40,469 nucleotides of DNA, taken from NCBI GenBank assembly GCA_020345805.1, contig CP070772.1, positions 2,741,651-2,782,119 of the forward strand. Reading direction: 5' to 3'. The notes beneath the pieces are model-generated. The model worked only from the letters and a program-made list of their open reading frames with translations. It was not told the origin of the DNA and did no database searches. Of this stretch, positions 1-7,981 are shown in pieces. Positions within the stretch are counted from its first letter, which is position 1, and each line of letters starts with the position of its first letter. This stretch comes from Phycisphaerales bacterium (lineage in GTDB: Bacteria > Planctomycetota > Phycisphaerae > Phycisphaerales > SM1A02). Both the position numbers and the translations under genes were made by a program.

Positions 1-663
1 GGGATGATGCTGGCCGGCTATCTCAGCAAGTCCGGGGCGAAGGCCGACACACGCTATCTCGAGTTCGCGCCGCAGTCGGTGTACCTCGTGCCGCTGCGCC
101 TGAACGAGACGTGCGATCTGCGGGTTATGGTCGAAGGCGATTCCGGCTCGGCGATGGTGCTTCCCGACTTTGCGCCCGGCCGGCCCGGCGCGCCCCGTGC
201 GGTCTATCTGCGCCTGCACGGCGTCGACAGCCCCGACCCGGAATGGCTCACCGCTGTCGAGCCTCTGTACGGCAACGATCACACCGGTGTCAGGCCGGGC
301 GACTATCCCTGGATTCTCGGCGGCCGCGACGTCTCCACCCCCACGCGCAAGACCCTCCAGGCCTACCAAGCGGGCGGGCGGCTGCTGGACATGACCGTGT
401 CGGACCTTCAGGCTCTTTACGAGGCTGAAGGCATACTCATCGGCTCGGGGATGGAGAACCGTCCGGGCGTGCGGCGGAATCCCTCCTTCCGCCACATCCT
501 GGAAGGCGGGACGGGGCTGTTCACCCCCCAGCCCGACTCGATGGGTTACAAGCGGCTGTTCTTCACGCCTTACGGACCCTACGAACCGAAATCGGAACTC
601 CTGCGGAATACCCGCCGCCAGATTCGCGTCCACAATGACGAGCAACGAGGAGCCTCTCGATGA
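1..663 (+). CDS. Unrecognised protein, C-terminal part (5' end probably outside window)
   Basis: The frame is open from the first base, so the ATG at 4 need not be the true start; the visible part is about 219 residues. I do not recognise a domain. It has no membrane segment and no catalytic motif that I can name. Its stop codon overlaps the start of the next gene (ATGA at 660-663), so the two are almost certainly co-translated. The next gene is a YcfL-like lipoprotein. In other bacteria YcfL lies beside LpoB and a COG3014 lipoprotein, so a COG3014-like envelope role is possible, but that is inference from context only. The region PLRLNETCDLRV could be a beta-sandwich strand set. The protein ends in a basic, hydrophilic tail. 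Confidence 0.6.
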   Translation, partial: GMMLAGYLSKSGAKADTRYLEFAPQSVYLVPLRLNETCDLRVMVEGDSGSAMVLPDFAPGRPGAPRAVYLRLHGVDSPDPEWLTAVEPLYGNDHTGVRPGDYPWILGGRDVSTPTRKTLQAYQAGGRLLDMTVSDLQALYEAEGILIGSGMENRPGVRRNPSFRHILEGGTGLFTPQPDSMGYKRLFFTPYGPYEPKSELLRNTRRQIRVHNDEQRGASR

Positions 664-1091
664 CTTTCCATAACAGGACCCGCGCACTCACCACCCTTGT
701 GTTTGTTTTGCTTCTGATCATGGGATGCCAGCAGCCGGCCGACATTTCCCCTTCGCCGGGCCTGGGCGATCCGTATCCGGCGCCGCCGAACGACCCGCAG
801 ATCAGCGTTCTCGCGCCGGACTTGCAGCCGTGGCTGGGCTTTCACGTGGCCACCGTGATTGACGACGGCGAGCGCCCCATGCAGGTGCAGGTTCCCGTGC
901 GCAACCTCTCCAACCACAAGTACCTCATCGACTACCGAATCCTGTTCTACGATGCCAACGGCACGGAGCTGGAGCCGCAGATGGGCTGGAAGATGATGGC
1001 CCTGCTGCCCAAGGAAACGGTCCGCCTCTCCGGCAAGGCCCTGAGCACGGATGCGAAGAACTATCGCCTGGAAGTCAAGTGGGGTAGGTGA
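660..1091 (+). CDS. YcfL-family (DUF1425) lipoprotein
   Basis: A 143-residue lipoprotein. The N-terminus has a basic start, a hydrophobic stretch (TTLVFVLLLIMG) and a Cys at about residue 22 in an LIMGC lipobox, so it should be processed by signal peptidase II and anchored in a membrane. The C-terminal half (about 75-143) matches the YcfL/DUF1425 pattern: a beta-sandwich with VPVRNLSNHKYLIDYRILFYD, then a GW and a final YRLEVKWG strand. The family has no known catalytic activity. In gammaproteobacteria its gene sits next to lpoB, the activator of penicillin-binding protein PBP1b; no lpoB is visible downstream here. A GAGGAG ribosome site at about 647-652 precedes the ATG, which overlaps the upstream stop. 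Confidence 0.8.
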   Translation: MTFHNRTRALTTLVFVLLLIMGCQQPADISPSPGLGDPYPAPPNDPQISVLAPDLQPWLGFHVATVIDDGERPMQVQVPVRNLSNHKYLIDYRILFYDANGTELEPQMGWKMMALLPKETVRLSGKALSTDAKNYRLEVKWGR

Positions 1092-1151
1092 TGCGCTGAC
1101 GAGAACGGTTGCCAAGGTCTGAGTCTTCGAAGGCCATGCGGCTTTCCGATT

Positions 1152-1799
1152 TCACCAACCCAGCGCTCGATCGAGCATCCGCCGCATGCGCTTGACGTGC
1201 GAGCCTTCCCAGTAGAATCGATCGCAGCCCGGGCAGTGCTTGAAATACTTCACCGCTTCCAGCACATCGGCGGGCACGTGTACTGCGACTTCATCCTCTG
1301 AAGCCTCCGACAGCAACGCGTTGCACTGACTGCACCGGGTGAACGGCCGGGCAGTTTCGGCAAGTCCGAACGCGTCGGCGACCTCGCGCAGCTGCGCCAT
1401 TGGCTCTTCCGCATTCACAAGATGAATGCCGTCGACCCTCCACTGCTCGGGCATGAGGCGGTCGCGGGTGAGGATTATCCGGCGCTCATCGACCGCGCAG
1501 CGGATTAGGTCTTCGTCCTCGATGTCCTCTTCGTAGGCGGTATCGAATCCGAGTATGCGCAGCCAGCGGGCGAGTCGGCCCAGCATGACGTCGACGAAGA
1601 AGCGCATTCCGGATGCTTCGCCGCAGCCCGGGCGCGGCTGCGGGTCCGTCCCCACCCTCGCGCCGCAGGCGCAGTGAATGGTGCGGCCGTAAGCGAACAT
1701 CTCGCGCGGATAGGCGCGGCCGCAATCCGCGCAGGACACCTGAGAAGCACCGGCCTCGCCCCCGGGCTGTTCGCCTTGTCTCGAATTGCTGTCGACCAT
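1152..1799 (-). CDS. Mut7-C RNase-domain protein with flanking zinc ribbons
   Basis: A 215-residue soluble protein. Residues about 66-145 carry the Mut7-C (DUF82) PIN-like core: FFVDVMLGRLARWLRILGFDT, then DEDLIRCA and IILTRDR. Acidic residues D70 and D113 are the expected metal ligands of a PIN-fold nuclease. It differs from the simple family by its N-terminal zinc ribbon (C23-x2-C26 ... C43-x-C45) and the usual C-terminal ribbon (CSQC near 156 and CPGC near 192). The family is predicted to be an RNase, but its substrate is unknown. The gene runs convergently with the YcfL gene, 60 bases away, and divergently from the methyltransferase gene. The N-terminal 20 residues are polar and probably disordered. 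Confidence 0.85.
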   Translation of the reverse strand: MVDSNSRQGEQPGGEAGASQVSCADCGRAYPREMFAYGRTIHCACGARVGTDPQPRPGCGEASGMRFFVDVMLGRLARWLRILGFDTAYEEDIEDEDLIRCAVDERRIILTRDRLMPEQWRVDGIHLVNAEEPMAQLREVADAFGLAETARPFTRCSQCNALLSEASEDEVAVHVPADVLEAVKYFKHCPGCDRFYWEGSHVKRMRRMLDRALGW

Positions 1800-1829
1800 G
1801 TTCCAAGAACCAGTTCAATCATACAGCGC

Positions 1830-1859
1830 GTGACGGCCGTATTGGCCGGAAGATACAAT
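1830..1859 (+). promoter_or_regulatory. Candidate sigma-70-type promoter of the 1910 methyltransferase gene
   Basis: GTGACG at 1830-1835 (4 of 6 to TTGACA), an 18-base spacer and TACAAT at 1854-1859 (5 of 6 to TATAAT) lie about 50 bases before the ATG at 1910. On the opposite strand a TATGAT at 1823-1818 may serve the Mut7-C gene. Prediction by eye only. Confidence 0.4.
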
Positions 1860-1909
1860 CATTTCGTTCAGTCAGACCGCTCTCCGCCCCCCACTGCTCT
1901 GTCAGAACG

Positions 1910-2581
1910 ATGGCCGACTATTACTCTGAAACTCTCTCCGCCGAGCGCCTGCGTCTGTGTTATGAGATCGCCCCGCCGCGCGTGCAGCAGTATCTGCAGG
2001 CGGAGATCGATTTCGTGCTGGAGAAGATCCGGCCGGATGACGCCGTGCTGGAGCTTGGATGCGGTCACGGCAGAGTGCTTCAGCAACTGATCGGCCGCGC
2101 AAAGTCGATCGTGGGCATCGATACATCCTCCGACAGTCTGCGCCTGGCCCGGCAGATTCTTGCCGGCATCGACTGTCAGCTTATGGAGATGGATGCAACG
2201 GATCTGAAGTTCGCCGACGGGCGCTTCGATATGGTTATCTGCATCCAGAACGGCATTTCCGCCTTCCACGTCGATAAGCGCAAGCTCATAGGAGAAGCGG
2301 TACGCGTCACCCGGTCCGGCGGGATGGCGCTCTTCTCAAGTTACGCCGCGAAGTTCTGGCCGCATCGCCTGGAATGGTTCCGCATCCAGGCCGCCCACGG
2401 CCTGATCGGCGAGATCGACGAGGAAGCGACCGGCGACGGCGTGATCCGCTGCAAGGACGGCTTCGCCGCCACCACCATCGACCCGGATGAGTTCGCCTCC
2501 CTTACCGCCTCCCTCGGCCTGCAAGCGAACATTACGGAAGTGGATGATTCCAGCATCTTCTGCGAGATAGTCCCGACCTGA
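1910..2581 (+). CDS. Class I SAM-dependent methyltransferase
   Basis: A 223-residue soluble protein. Motif I (VLELGCGHGR, residues 46-55) binds S-adenosylmethionine; the acidic end of strand 2 is seen in SIVGIDTSSDSL, and motif post-I/II in FDMVICIQNGISAF. This is the Methyltransf_11/25 type of small-molecule or unspecified methyltransferase. The substrate cannot be read from the sequence. I chose the ATG at 1910 because the homologous fold starts here; the frame is open upstream to about 1613, but that stretch lies inside the divergent Mut7-C gene and is Arg/Pro-rich without a fold. No clear Shine-Dalgarno sequence is present before the ATG. Confidence 0.85.
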   Translation: MADYYSETLSAERLRLCYEIAPPRVQQYLQAEIDFVLEKIRPDDAVLELGCGHGRVLQQLIGRAKSIVGIDTSSDSLRLARQILAGIDCQLMEMDATDLKFADGRFDMVICIQNGISAFHVDKRKLIGEAVRVTRSGGMALFSSYAAKFWPHRLEWFRIQAAHGLIGEIDEEATGDGVIRCKDGFAATTIDPDEFASLTASLGLQANITEVDDSSIFCEIVPT

Positions 2582-2621
2582 ACGATCGCCGCCTGTCGAA
2601 GAAATACCGGGTCGCATCCGG

Positions 2622-2635
2622 TAAACTGCCCCCAC
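2622..2635 (+). promoter_or_regulatory. TAnnnT box (TAAACT) just before the 2636 start
   Basis: TAAACT at 2622-2627 ends 8 bases before the ATG at 2636. There is no purine-rich Shine-Dalgarno sequence between. This fits a -10 box of a leaderless or nearly leaderless transcript and is one of seven such cases in the window. Confidence 0.4.
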
Positions 2636-3322
2636 ATGCAGACGATCGAATACCGCATCATCTCCATCGGCACACTGGCGGCTCATCCGCTCTGGAACGA
2701 GAAGGGCGAGGTCCGCACAGGCCATCCCACCACCACGCTTATCTCCTCCGGTGAAACACACATCCTCGTCAACCCCGGCCTGCCCGCGGCAATCCTCGGG
2801 GCGCGCATGGGCGAGCGCACCAATGTCCGCCCCGATCAGATCACCCACGTTTTTCTCACTGCGCTATCGCAGGATCACTACCGCGCCCTGCCGGCTTTCG
2901 AGAAAGCCGAGTGGTACGCCTACGAGACCGAGGGCATCGCGGCCCTGGCTGGTTTGCGCGATCAGCTTCAACGGGCCGAAGAGGGCGGTGATGAAGGGCT
3001 GATCGAAACCGTCCGCAATCACATGGAGATCATCCGCCGCTGCCGTGCCGCGGAGGATTCGCTTGTTCAGGGCGTTGACCTCTTTCCCCTTCCGGGGGTC
3101 ACCCCCGGCACCTGCGGCCTGCTGCTGGCCCTGCCCCGCCAGACCGTCCTCATCGCAGGCGACGCGGTGGCTACTCTGGAACACCTTCAGCAGGGCAAGG
3201 TCCTGCCGCACTCGGCAAGCATCGAGCAGGCCCAGGACTCCTTCCGCGAAGCGATCGAGATCGCGGACATAATAATCCCGGGTCGGGATAATCTCGTCTT
3301 TAATCCTCTGCGGGTAATGTGA
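2636..3322 (+). CDS. Metallo-beta-lactamase-fold protein with degenerate metal site (MBLAC1-like)
   Basis: A 228-residue soluble protein. The order of elements follows the metallo-beta-lactamase fold: a beta strand with LVNPGLP, the ITHVFLT strand, the motif region, then PGVTPGTCGLLL and LIAGDAV. In active members the motif is THxHxDH. Here it reads T75-A-L-S-Q-D80-H81, so the first two metal His are Ala and Ser. The GHTPGS His is Val (PGVTPG) and the last His is Arg (PGRDN). Only D80, H81 and the Asp of GDA remain. It may bind one metal or none. An inserted helix pair (about 95-140) replaces the usual loop. The gene stands alone, and its function cannot be inferred. Confidence 0.75.
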   Translation: MQTIEYRIISIGTLAAHPLWNEKGEVRTGHPTTTLISSGETHILVNPGLPAAILGARMGERTNVRPDQITHVFLTALSQDHYRALPAFEKAEWYAYETEGIAALAGLRDQLQRAEEGGDEGLIETVRNHMEIIRRCRAAEDSLVQGVDLFPLPGVTPGTCGLLLALPRQTVLIAGDAVATLEHLQQGKVLPHSASIEQAQDSFREAIEIADIIIPGRDNLVFNPLRVM

Positions 3323-3353
3323 CCGAGATGGTCTCGCGGAGACTGCGCCTATG

Positions 3354-3387
3354 CACGTGTGTAATCCCAAAGCGGATTACACACGTG
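3354..3387. terminator. Perfect 14-bp hairpin between convergent genes
   Basis: The arms 3354-3367 (CACGTGTGTAATCC) and 3374-3387 are exact reverse complements around a 6-base loop. It lies between the ends of the convergent genes at 3322 and 3413. There is no T tract on either strand, so intrinsic termination is uncertain; it may stabilise 3' ends of both messages. Confidence 0.5.
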
Positions 3388-3412
3388 GCACCGGACTATC
3401 CCCCGCTGTCGC

Positions 3413-4987
3413 TCATCCCAGGCATTCGTAGGCGATGTTCGTGCGCTTGAGGGCGTAGCCGATTTCCTTGAGGTAGTCGCCGTAGGCGAGCATCCAGTGG
3501 AAGCCGCGCATCTTTTTTGCGATCTCGTCGGTGTCGGCGTTGAACTTCACATCGAGCTGCGCCCGGCAGATGGGCAGGAAGGGCGTTTCGACGATCTCGC
3601 CTGACATGCCCAGCCATTTCTCGAAATTGAAATCCGTATCGATCATGGTCACGACCTGCCCCTTGCGGAACTCCACTTTGGGCGAGGCGCCGTAATCGGA
3701 TTCGAAATGCGTCACCAGCCGGGCCGGGTCGAGGTTCTTCCCGTCCATCTTCCGCGGGCCGGTGCAGTGTGCAAGGGTCATGATTCCGTGATGAGGGTAG
3801 GTCGGATCGTTGAGGAACGCCGGCCTGCCGGAGATGTTGGAAAGCAAAACGCCGGCGGGGATGATCACGAAATCCGATTCGCAGTATGCGAGATACCCGT
3901 CATCGTTGAGCGTGCAGAGAGTAAGGCACGCGGTGGTCTCGGCGATGGGCATGATGGTGCCCATGCAGTTGTTGACAGTGATGGCCGAGGCGTCGTACTT
4001 CGCCATGATGGAGCGGAAGACCTGGTCCAGCAGGAAGCAGTTTTCGACGTAGTTCTTCTTCGTTTCGAGCTTGACGGAGCGATCGGCGAGATAGTCCGCG
4101 GCGCGCTCCTTCGCCAGCGCGACGGTTGCTTCATCGGCGCGGGCGGCCTTGATCAGTTTGCCCAATTCGTCATAGGAAACGGTGTTGATGTCGAAGGCGA
4201 AGCGCTCGATGGTGCGCTGGGGAGCTTCCGGACATGCCCAGCCGCCGGGCCCGCCGATGGCAATGATGCGGGTGCCGATCGTGTTCTTCAAACCGCACAG
4301 CGCCCGCAAACGCCACATCAGGTCGCCCTGGTCGTCCACCACCACGTCTTCGGTGTCGATGTTCTCCACCGCCGGATCATCGGAATGCTGGCGCAGGAAG
4401 CGAGGGCTGACGATTTCGTACCAGAGATACAGCGGGCCGGACTTGTGGCGGACGAAGATGATGGTGTCTTTCTTGAGCGCGGCGATGCGGTTGTAGATGT
4501 CCGTCCAGCCGCCCGCGGCATAGACGATGAGCACATCGGCGCTATCCGGCTTGATGTTGGCGACCTGCTCGCCGTTGGTGACCGCCGCGATGGGCAGGAT
4601 TTCGAGAGGGAAGTCCGCCTCGGCACGGAGCTTGTTCAGTTCGTTCCGGATGCGTGCGGTCTCGGCAAAGGCATCGGACTGAGTCTGTATCCCGCCCCAG
4701 GACCGCCAGCTTGTCTGCGGGCGGCGCTGGGGGATGGAATAGACGAACACCGGCTTGGCGGTGAGCGGTTTGCGGGGCGAGGGCATGGGGACGGCCGAGC
4801 TCGGAGAGGCCAGAAGCGGCCAGGTCAGGCCGGCGAGGACGGAGGTGCCCAGGGCCATGGAGGTCATTCCGCCGATGAACCCCCGGCGTGACAGTTCGAT
4901 TCGCCGGCCGTCGGCCCGCTGACTGCCCGTGCAGCAGGAGCAGGAGTGGGAATGGAGAGTTGTGCCGTCGGGCGTATTGTCGGTCAT
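3413..4987 (-). CDS. Tat-exported protein of the L-fucose/L-arabinose isomerase fold
   Basis: A 524-residue protein. I chose the ATG at 4987 because GAGGAGA lies 7 bases ahead of it; the frame continues to 5041 without support. A twin-arginine signal is clear: SRRGF at 33-37, then a long Ala/Gly/Leu hydrophobic stretch ending near 70. Before it lies an unusual His/Cys cluster (residues 12-19, HSHSCSCC), possibly a metal-binding patch. The remainder resembles the fucose/arabinose isomerase-like proteins of planctomycetes: alternating alpha/beta units, IIAIGGPGGWACPE, AITVNNCMGT, then a C-terminal beta barrel. The sugar substrate and any isomerase activity are not established. Tat export suggests it folds, perhaps with a metal, in the cytoplasm before export. 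A palindrome upstream may control it. Confidence 0.75.
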   Translation of the reverse strand: MTDNTPDGTTLHSHSCSCCTGSQRADGRRIELSRRGFIGGMTSMALGTSVLAGLTWPLLASPSSAVPMPSPRKPLTAKPVFVYSIPQRRPQTSWRSWGGIQTQSDAFAETARIRNELNKLRAEADFPLEILPIAAVTNGEQVANIKPDSADVLIVYAAGGWTDIYNRIAALKKDTIIFVRHKSGPLYLWYEIVSPRFLRQHSDDPAVENIDTEDVVVDDQGDLMWRLRALCGLKNTIGTRIIAIGGPGGWACPEAPQRTIERFAFDINTVSYDELGKLIKAARADEATVALAKERAADYLADRSVKLETKKNYVENCFLLDQVFRSIMAKYDASAITVNNCMGTIMPIAETTACLTLCTLNDDGYLAYCESDFVIIPAGVLLSNISGRPAFLNDPTYPHHGIMTLAHCTGPRKMDGKNLDPARLVTHFESDYGASPKVEFRKGQVVTMIDTDFNFEKWLGMSGEIVETPFLPICRAQLDVKFNADTDEIAKKMRGFHWMLAYGDYLKEIGYALKRTNIAYECLG

Positions 4988-5024
4988 AATGATCTCCTCG
5001 CCGAAAAACGCGTATGTGCCTGAT

Positions 5025-5037
5025 ACGACCAGGTCGT
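5025..5037. promoter_or_regulatory. 13-bp palindrome (ACGACC-A-GGTCGT) upstream of the isomerase-fold gene
   Basis: An exact inverted repeat of 6-bp arms around one base sits 38-50 bases before the minus-strand start at 4987, in the 196-base divergent intergenic region. Its size and location suit an operator for a dimeric repressor. No regulator gene is adjacent. Confidence 0.3.
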
Positions 5038-5183
5038 TCAACGGCCCGTGATTCGGCCTGCTCCGGTATCCTCTGGCCGCCGCCGGGTGTGGTCAAACCG
5101 GGCGGCAGCATCCCGATCCTCAAGCCAATACCCGCGACGACTCCGCCATGACAAAAGCCCCCATCCCGCATCGTGAGGTGAAC

Positions 5184-7169
5184 ATGTCGCTCCGCCTGAT
5201 CATCGCGATCTCCACGCTGCTCGGCGCTGCGAGCTTCGCCCAGACGCCGACAGCACCCGGCGAGGCCCAGACGCCCCCGGCTGCGGCGCGGCAGATTCCC
5301 TGGCCTACCTTGCTGGGGCTTCGATCGCATCAGACGGCGAGGATGTTCCCGCTGGTGGATCGGGTGGTGCTGGTCCCGGATGGAGCGACCTATCTGGATG
5401 AGCTGGGCCGATGGTCTGCGGCCGGTCGCTGGCCGGTGTTGTTCGAGGATGATCAATATGCCCCGATGTTCATCCGGGCGTTTCAGCCGGAGCAGGTCAT
5501 TCGGCGCGACAGTGTGGGAGAGTTGCCCGAAACCCCCAAGCAGCAAAAGGACTTGATGGAGTCGGTGGTCATTCGCGTCTTCGGCGGAGATCCGACCCAG
5601 GACTCGCTTCGCGAGACGTTCGACCGTGCACGTCACATCCCCGCCGGCGTGGTGATCGCGTCTCCGGCCGACCCTGCCTGGACGGCGGCGGTGGCGCTGG
5701 CGGCAGGTCACGGCCAGCCGCTGGCCTGGCTCAGTGGGCCTTCCCGCAAACCGCACCTTGCACTGGCGACGGGCGAGGCGGTGGAGCTGACGAGGCGGGT
5801 CGAGTCGCTCGTGGCCGAGCAGGGCTACTCCTACGCGGGCCTGGGCGATCAGATCGACGCCATCACGATCTGCCGCACCATGGCGGGCAAGGCGGAGATC
5901 GATCGGGCGGCCTGGACCCAGGCGCCGGCCCCTCCGGAGTTCCAGGACGGCCCGGTGGCGATCACCGATCTGCTGGGGCGAACCCGCCAGCGGGGCCGGT
6001 ACGCCTTCGTTGGCTGGATCCTCGGCGATGAAGCCCGGAGCGCGTACATGGCGATGTGCTCATTGTTCCTCGAAGCCCACAACATTCACCTCTACAACAC
6101 CTATCCGGAGAAGGACTTCTGGTTGACTTACGGGGTCTCCGAAGCCGCCTCCGTCATGCGCGAGAAGGGCTTTGAGGTGAGGACGGCCGGCGGGGAAAAC
6201 GCCACGGAACGGGCATGGCTGCGCATGCTTCCCCGCGGCCTCAGCACCGACGTCTTCGTCATGAACTCCAAGGGCCACGCCAACGATTTCGATCTCTATT
6301 CGGGAAAGGGGTATCCGGTTGACGTACCCATCCTCAACCGGCCCGTAGCCCTACACCTGATCCACAGTTGGTCTATGCGCAACCCCGTCAACCGCAACAC
6401 CGTGGGCGGGAGGTGGCTTCAGCGCGGTGCTTATGCCCTGGTGGCTTCGGCGCACGAACCGCTGTTGGGTGCGTTCATCCCGCCGCGGGTGCTGGCGGAG
6501 CGCTGGCTTGCCTACGTGCCGTTCCTCGTCGCGGCCCGACACTGGAACGGACCCTACTCCGGCCCTTGGCGGATCAGCACGTTCGGCGACCCCCTGATGC
6601 TCTGCAACCCGCCGGAACCGGACGCGATGCAACGCCTGTCCTGGTCGAGTCAGGATATTCCGGGCGGCCGGGACCTGGGCGAGCAGGCCAAGGCCGCCAT
6701 GCGCCGCATCGCCGAGGATGGCGATCGCGAGGCGTTCGCGGAAGCGGCCGCGGCACTGAACCTGCTGGGGCGCGATGACCTGCTCATCAAGCTCTGGACG
6801 GTGGCGAAGCAGAAGGACGCGCAGGCCTCCGTCGCCCGCCCGGTGCTGGGCGCGCTGTTCCGCAGGGGCGATGCCGATCAGTTCATGCTGGCCTGGGATC
6901 AACTGCCCGCCCGCGATGACGAAGCCGTTGACATGCTCTGGCATCTTCTGCTGCCCCGCCTGGGAGAGGGCGCGAAACAGGACTGGCTCTATCAGCTTCA
7001 GGCCACCATTCGCCAACCCCTGCCGCATGTCGATCTGAAACGTCTGGCGCCCCATCTGACCCGAGCGTTCGGCTGGACGCATCTGCGCGCCCTCATCCAG
7101 CGGGAGTTGGACAAGACCCGCAACGAACACGCACGGAAGAAGCTTGCGGAGATGCTGAAGAAGTCTTGA
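5184..7169 (+). CDS. Large secreted protein with a C25-peptidase-like region
   Basis: A 661-residue protein starting at the ATG at 5184, which follows GAGGTG and begins a clear signal peptide (SLRLIIAISTLLGAASFAQ, cleavage after about residue 20). The ATG at 5148 would put 12 polar residues ahead of the signal. The first 250 residues are alpha/beta without a motif I recognise. Around 370-480 the order 'HSWSMRNPVN...GAYALVASAHEPLLGAFIPP...FGDPLM' resembles the end of caspase-like C25/gingipain-type domains (the EP and GDP elements). I cannot point to a catalytic His-Cys pair, so it may be a non-enzymatic relative. The C-terminal 160 residues are helical and repeat-like. It is probably periplasmic or extracellular. 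Confidence 0.6.
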   Translation: MSLRLIIAISTLLGAASFAQTPTAPGEAQTPPAAARQIPWPTLLGLRSHQTARMFPLVDRVVLVPDGATYLDELGRWSAAGRWPVLFEDDQYAPMFIRAFQPEQVIRRDSVGELPETPKQQKDLMESVVIRVFGGDPTQDSLRETFDRARHIPAGVVIASPADPAWTAAVALAAGHGQPLAWLSGPSRKPHLALATGEAVELTRRVESLVAEQGYSYAGLGDQIDAITICRTMAGKAEIDRAAWTQAPAPPEFQDGPVAITDLLGRTRQRGRYAFVGWILGDEARSAYMAMCSLFLEAHNIHLYNTYPEKDFWLTYGVSEAASVMREKGFEVRTAGGENATERAWLRMLPRGLSTDVFVMNSKGHANDFDLYSGKGYPVDVPILNRPVALHLIHSWSMRNPVNRNTVGGRWLQRGAYALVASAHEPLLGAFIPPRVLAERWLAYVPFLVAARHWNGPYSGPWRISTFGDPLMLCNPPEPDAMQRLSWSSQDIPGGRDLGEQAKAAMRRIAEDGDREAFAEAAAALNLLGRDDLLIKLWTVAKQKDAQASVARPVLGALFRRGDADQFMLAWDQLPARDDEAVDMLWHLLLPRLGEGAKQDWLYQLQATIRQPLPHVDLKRLAPHLTRAFGWTHLRALIQRELDKTRNEHARKKLAEMLKKS

Positions 7170-7191
7170 CGGCCGCAAGGAGCCCCGTCAA
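7166..7191. terminator. Weak hairpin over both stop codons of a convergent pair
   Basis: TTGACGG at 7166-7172 pairs with CCGTCAA at 7185-7191. The stop codons of the genes ending at 7169 and 7188 lie within the two arms. No T tract follows. It could act as a shared 3' end structure. Confidence 0.25.
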
Positions 7192-7934
7192 CCGGCGCGC
7201 CGGCGCTGGGCCTGCCTTTGCCCCGAAATTCGCACGTACTCGTCGATGCACTCGACCGGCTCCAGGAACCTGATGCCCAGGAGCATCTGTTTCTGAGTCT
7301 TGCCTTTCCGCACCCAGGCCACCTGACCCATCTGGCCGATCTTACCCGCCGGTTCGGGCAACTCGGCCGTGACATAGACCTGCTGATCCAGGACGAATCG
7401 ACCGGCGGCGGCGTTGCTTCGCACCTGCAGGCCGCCGGCGCTGAGATCGACGATATTCGCCCGCACCGGACTCTTGAAGCAGAATGAGGCTAGCTCCGCG
7501 ATCAGCGCCAGTTGGGGGCCGACCGTCGTTCGCGGCCCGACCCGCCGCTCCTCGATTTCCAGCGCCTCGGGAAGCAGCATCCGGTAGCCGTAGAGCATCC
7601 GTTTGCCCCCGGAGGGAATCTTCGCTCTCCCCAGGCAACAGGTCTCGGCGCTGAGGCGCTTTGTCGCCGTGACGAAGGCAACGTGGACCCGCTCGTGTGT
7701 TCCCAACTGATGCGCCACCCCCCCCACTACCGGTCGGCTGATGATGAAATCATTATCTTCCACCTGCTCGATGGTCGCGGTCATCGTCACTTTCCGGTCG
7801 GACGCGTGTGACCGGACACAAAGCTCCAGCTTGGTCCGTGCGCGTTGGGCCGCCGTCAGCAATCGGCGCGCGGCGTCCTTCTGCCCGGACCCGAGACCAA
7901 GAGCGGATCGCACTTTCGACAGCCAGCCTGCCAC
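7188..7934 (-). CDS. PilZ-domain protein, probable cyclic di-GMP receptor
   Basis: About 248 residues. The start is uncertain: no ATG is available near the likely beginning, and GTG codons at 7961 and 7934 are in frame; I prefer 7934, with GGA five bases upstream. The N-terminal part (TMTATIEQVEDNDFIISRP) resembles the YcgR-type beta barrel that precedes PilZ. The C-terminal PilZ domain carries both cyclic di-GMP motifs: RxxxR within ERRVGPR, and DLSAGG about 30 residues on. Known PilZ proteins of this layout act as brakes or switches on flagella or on polysaccharide and adhesin output. An HD-GYP phosphodiesterase gene about 21 kb away (29129-29899) could act on the same second messenger. The next gene upstream (small membrane protein) ends at 7982. 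Confidence 0.8.
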   Translation of the reverse strand: MAGWLSKVRSALGLGSGQKDAARRLLTAAQRARTKLELCVRSHASDRKVTMTATIEQVEDNDFIISRPVVGGVAHQLGTHERVHVAFVTATKRLSAETCCLGRAKIPSGGKRMLYGYRMLLPEALEIEERRVGPRTTVGPQLALIAELASFCFKSPVRANIVDLSAGGLQVRSNAAAGRFVLDQQVYVTAELPEPAGKIGQMGQVAWVRKGKTQKQMLLGIRFLEPVECIDEYVRISGQRQAQRRRAG

Positions 7935-7981
7935 AAAAATCCAATCGACCGTTCTGACCACCCGCTGAACCGGGCCGGGAA

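Noticed and set aside
3707..4891. Open frame of 394 codons on the plus strand
   Set aside because: It is antisense to the Tat-exported isomerase-fold gene, which has a ribosome site, a signal peptide and family likeness.
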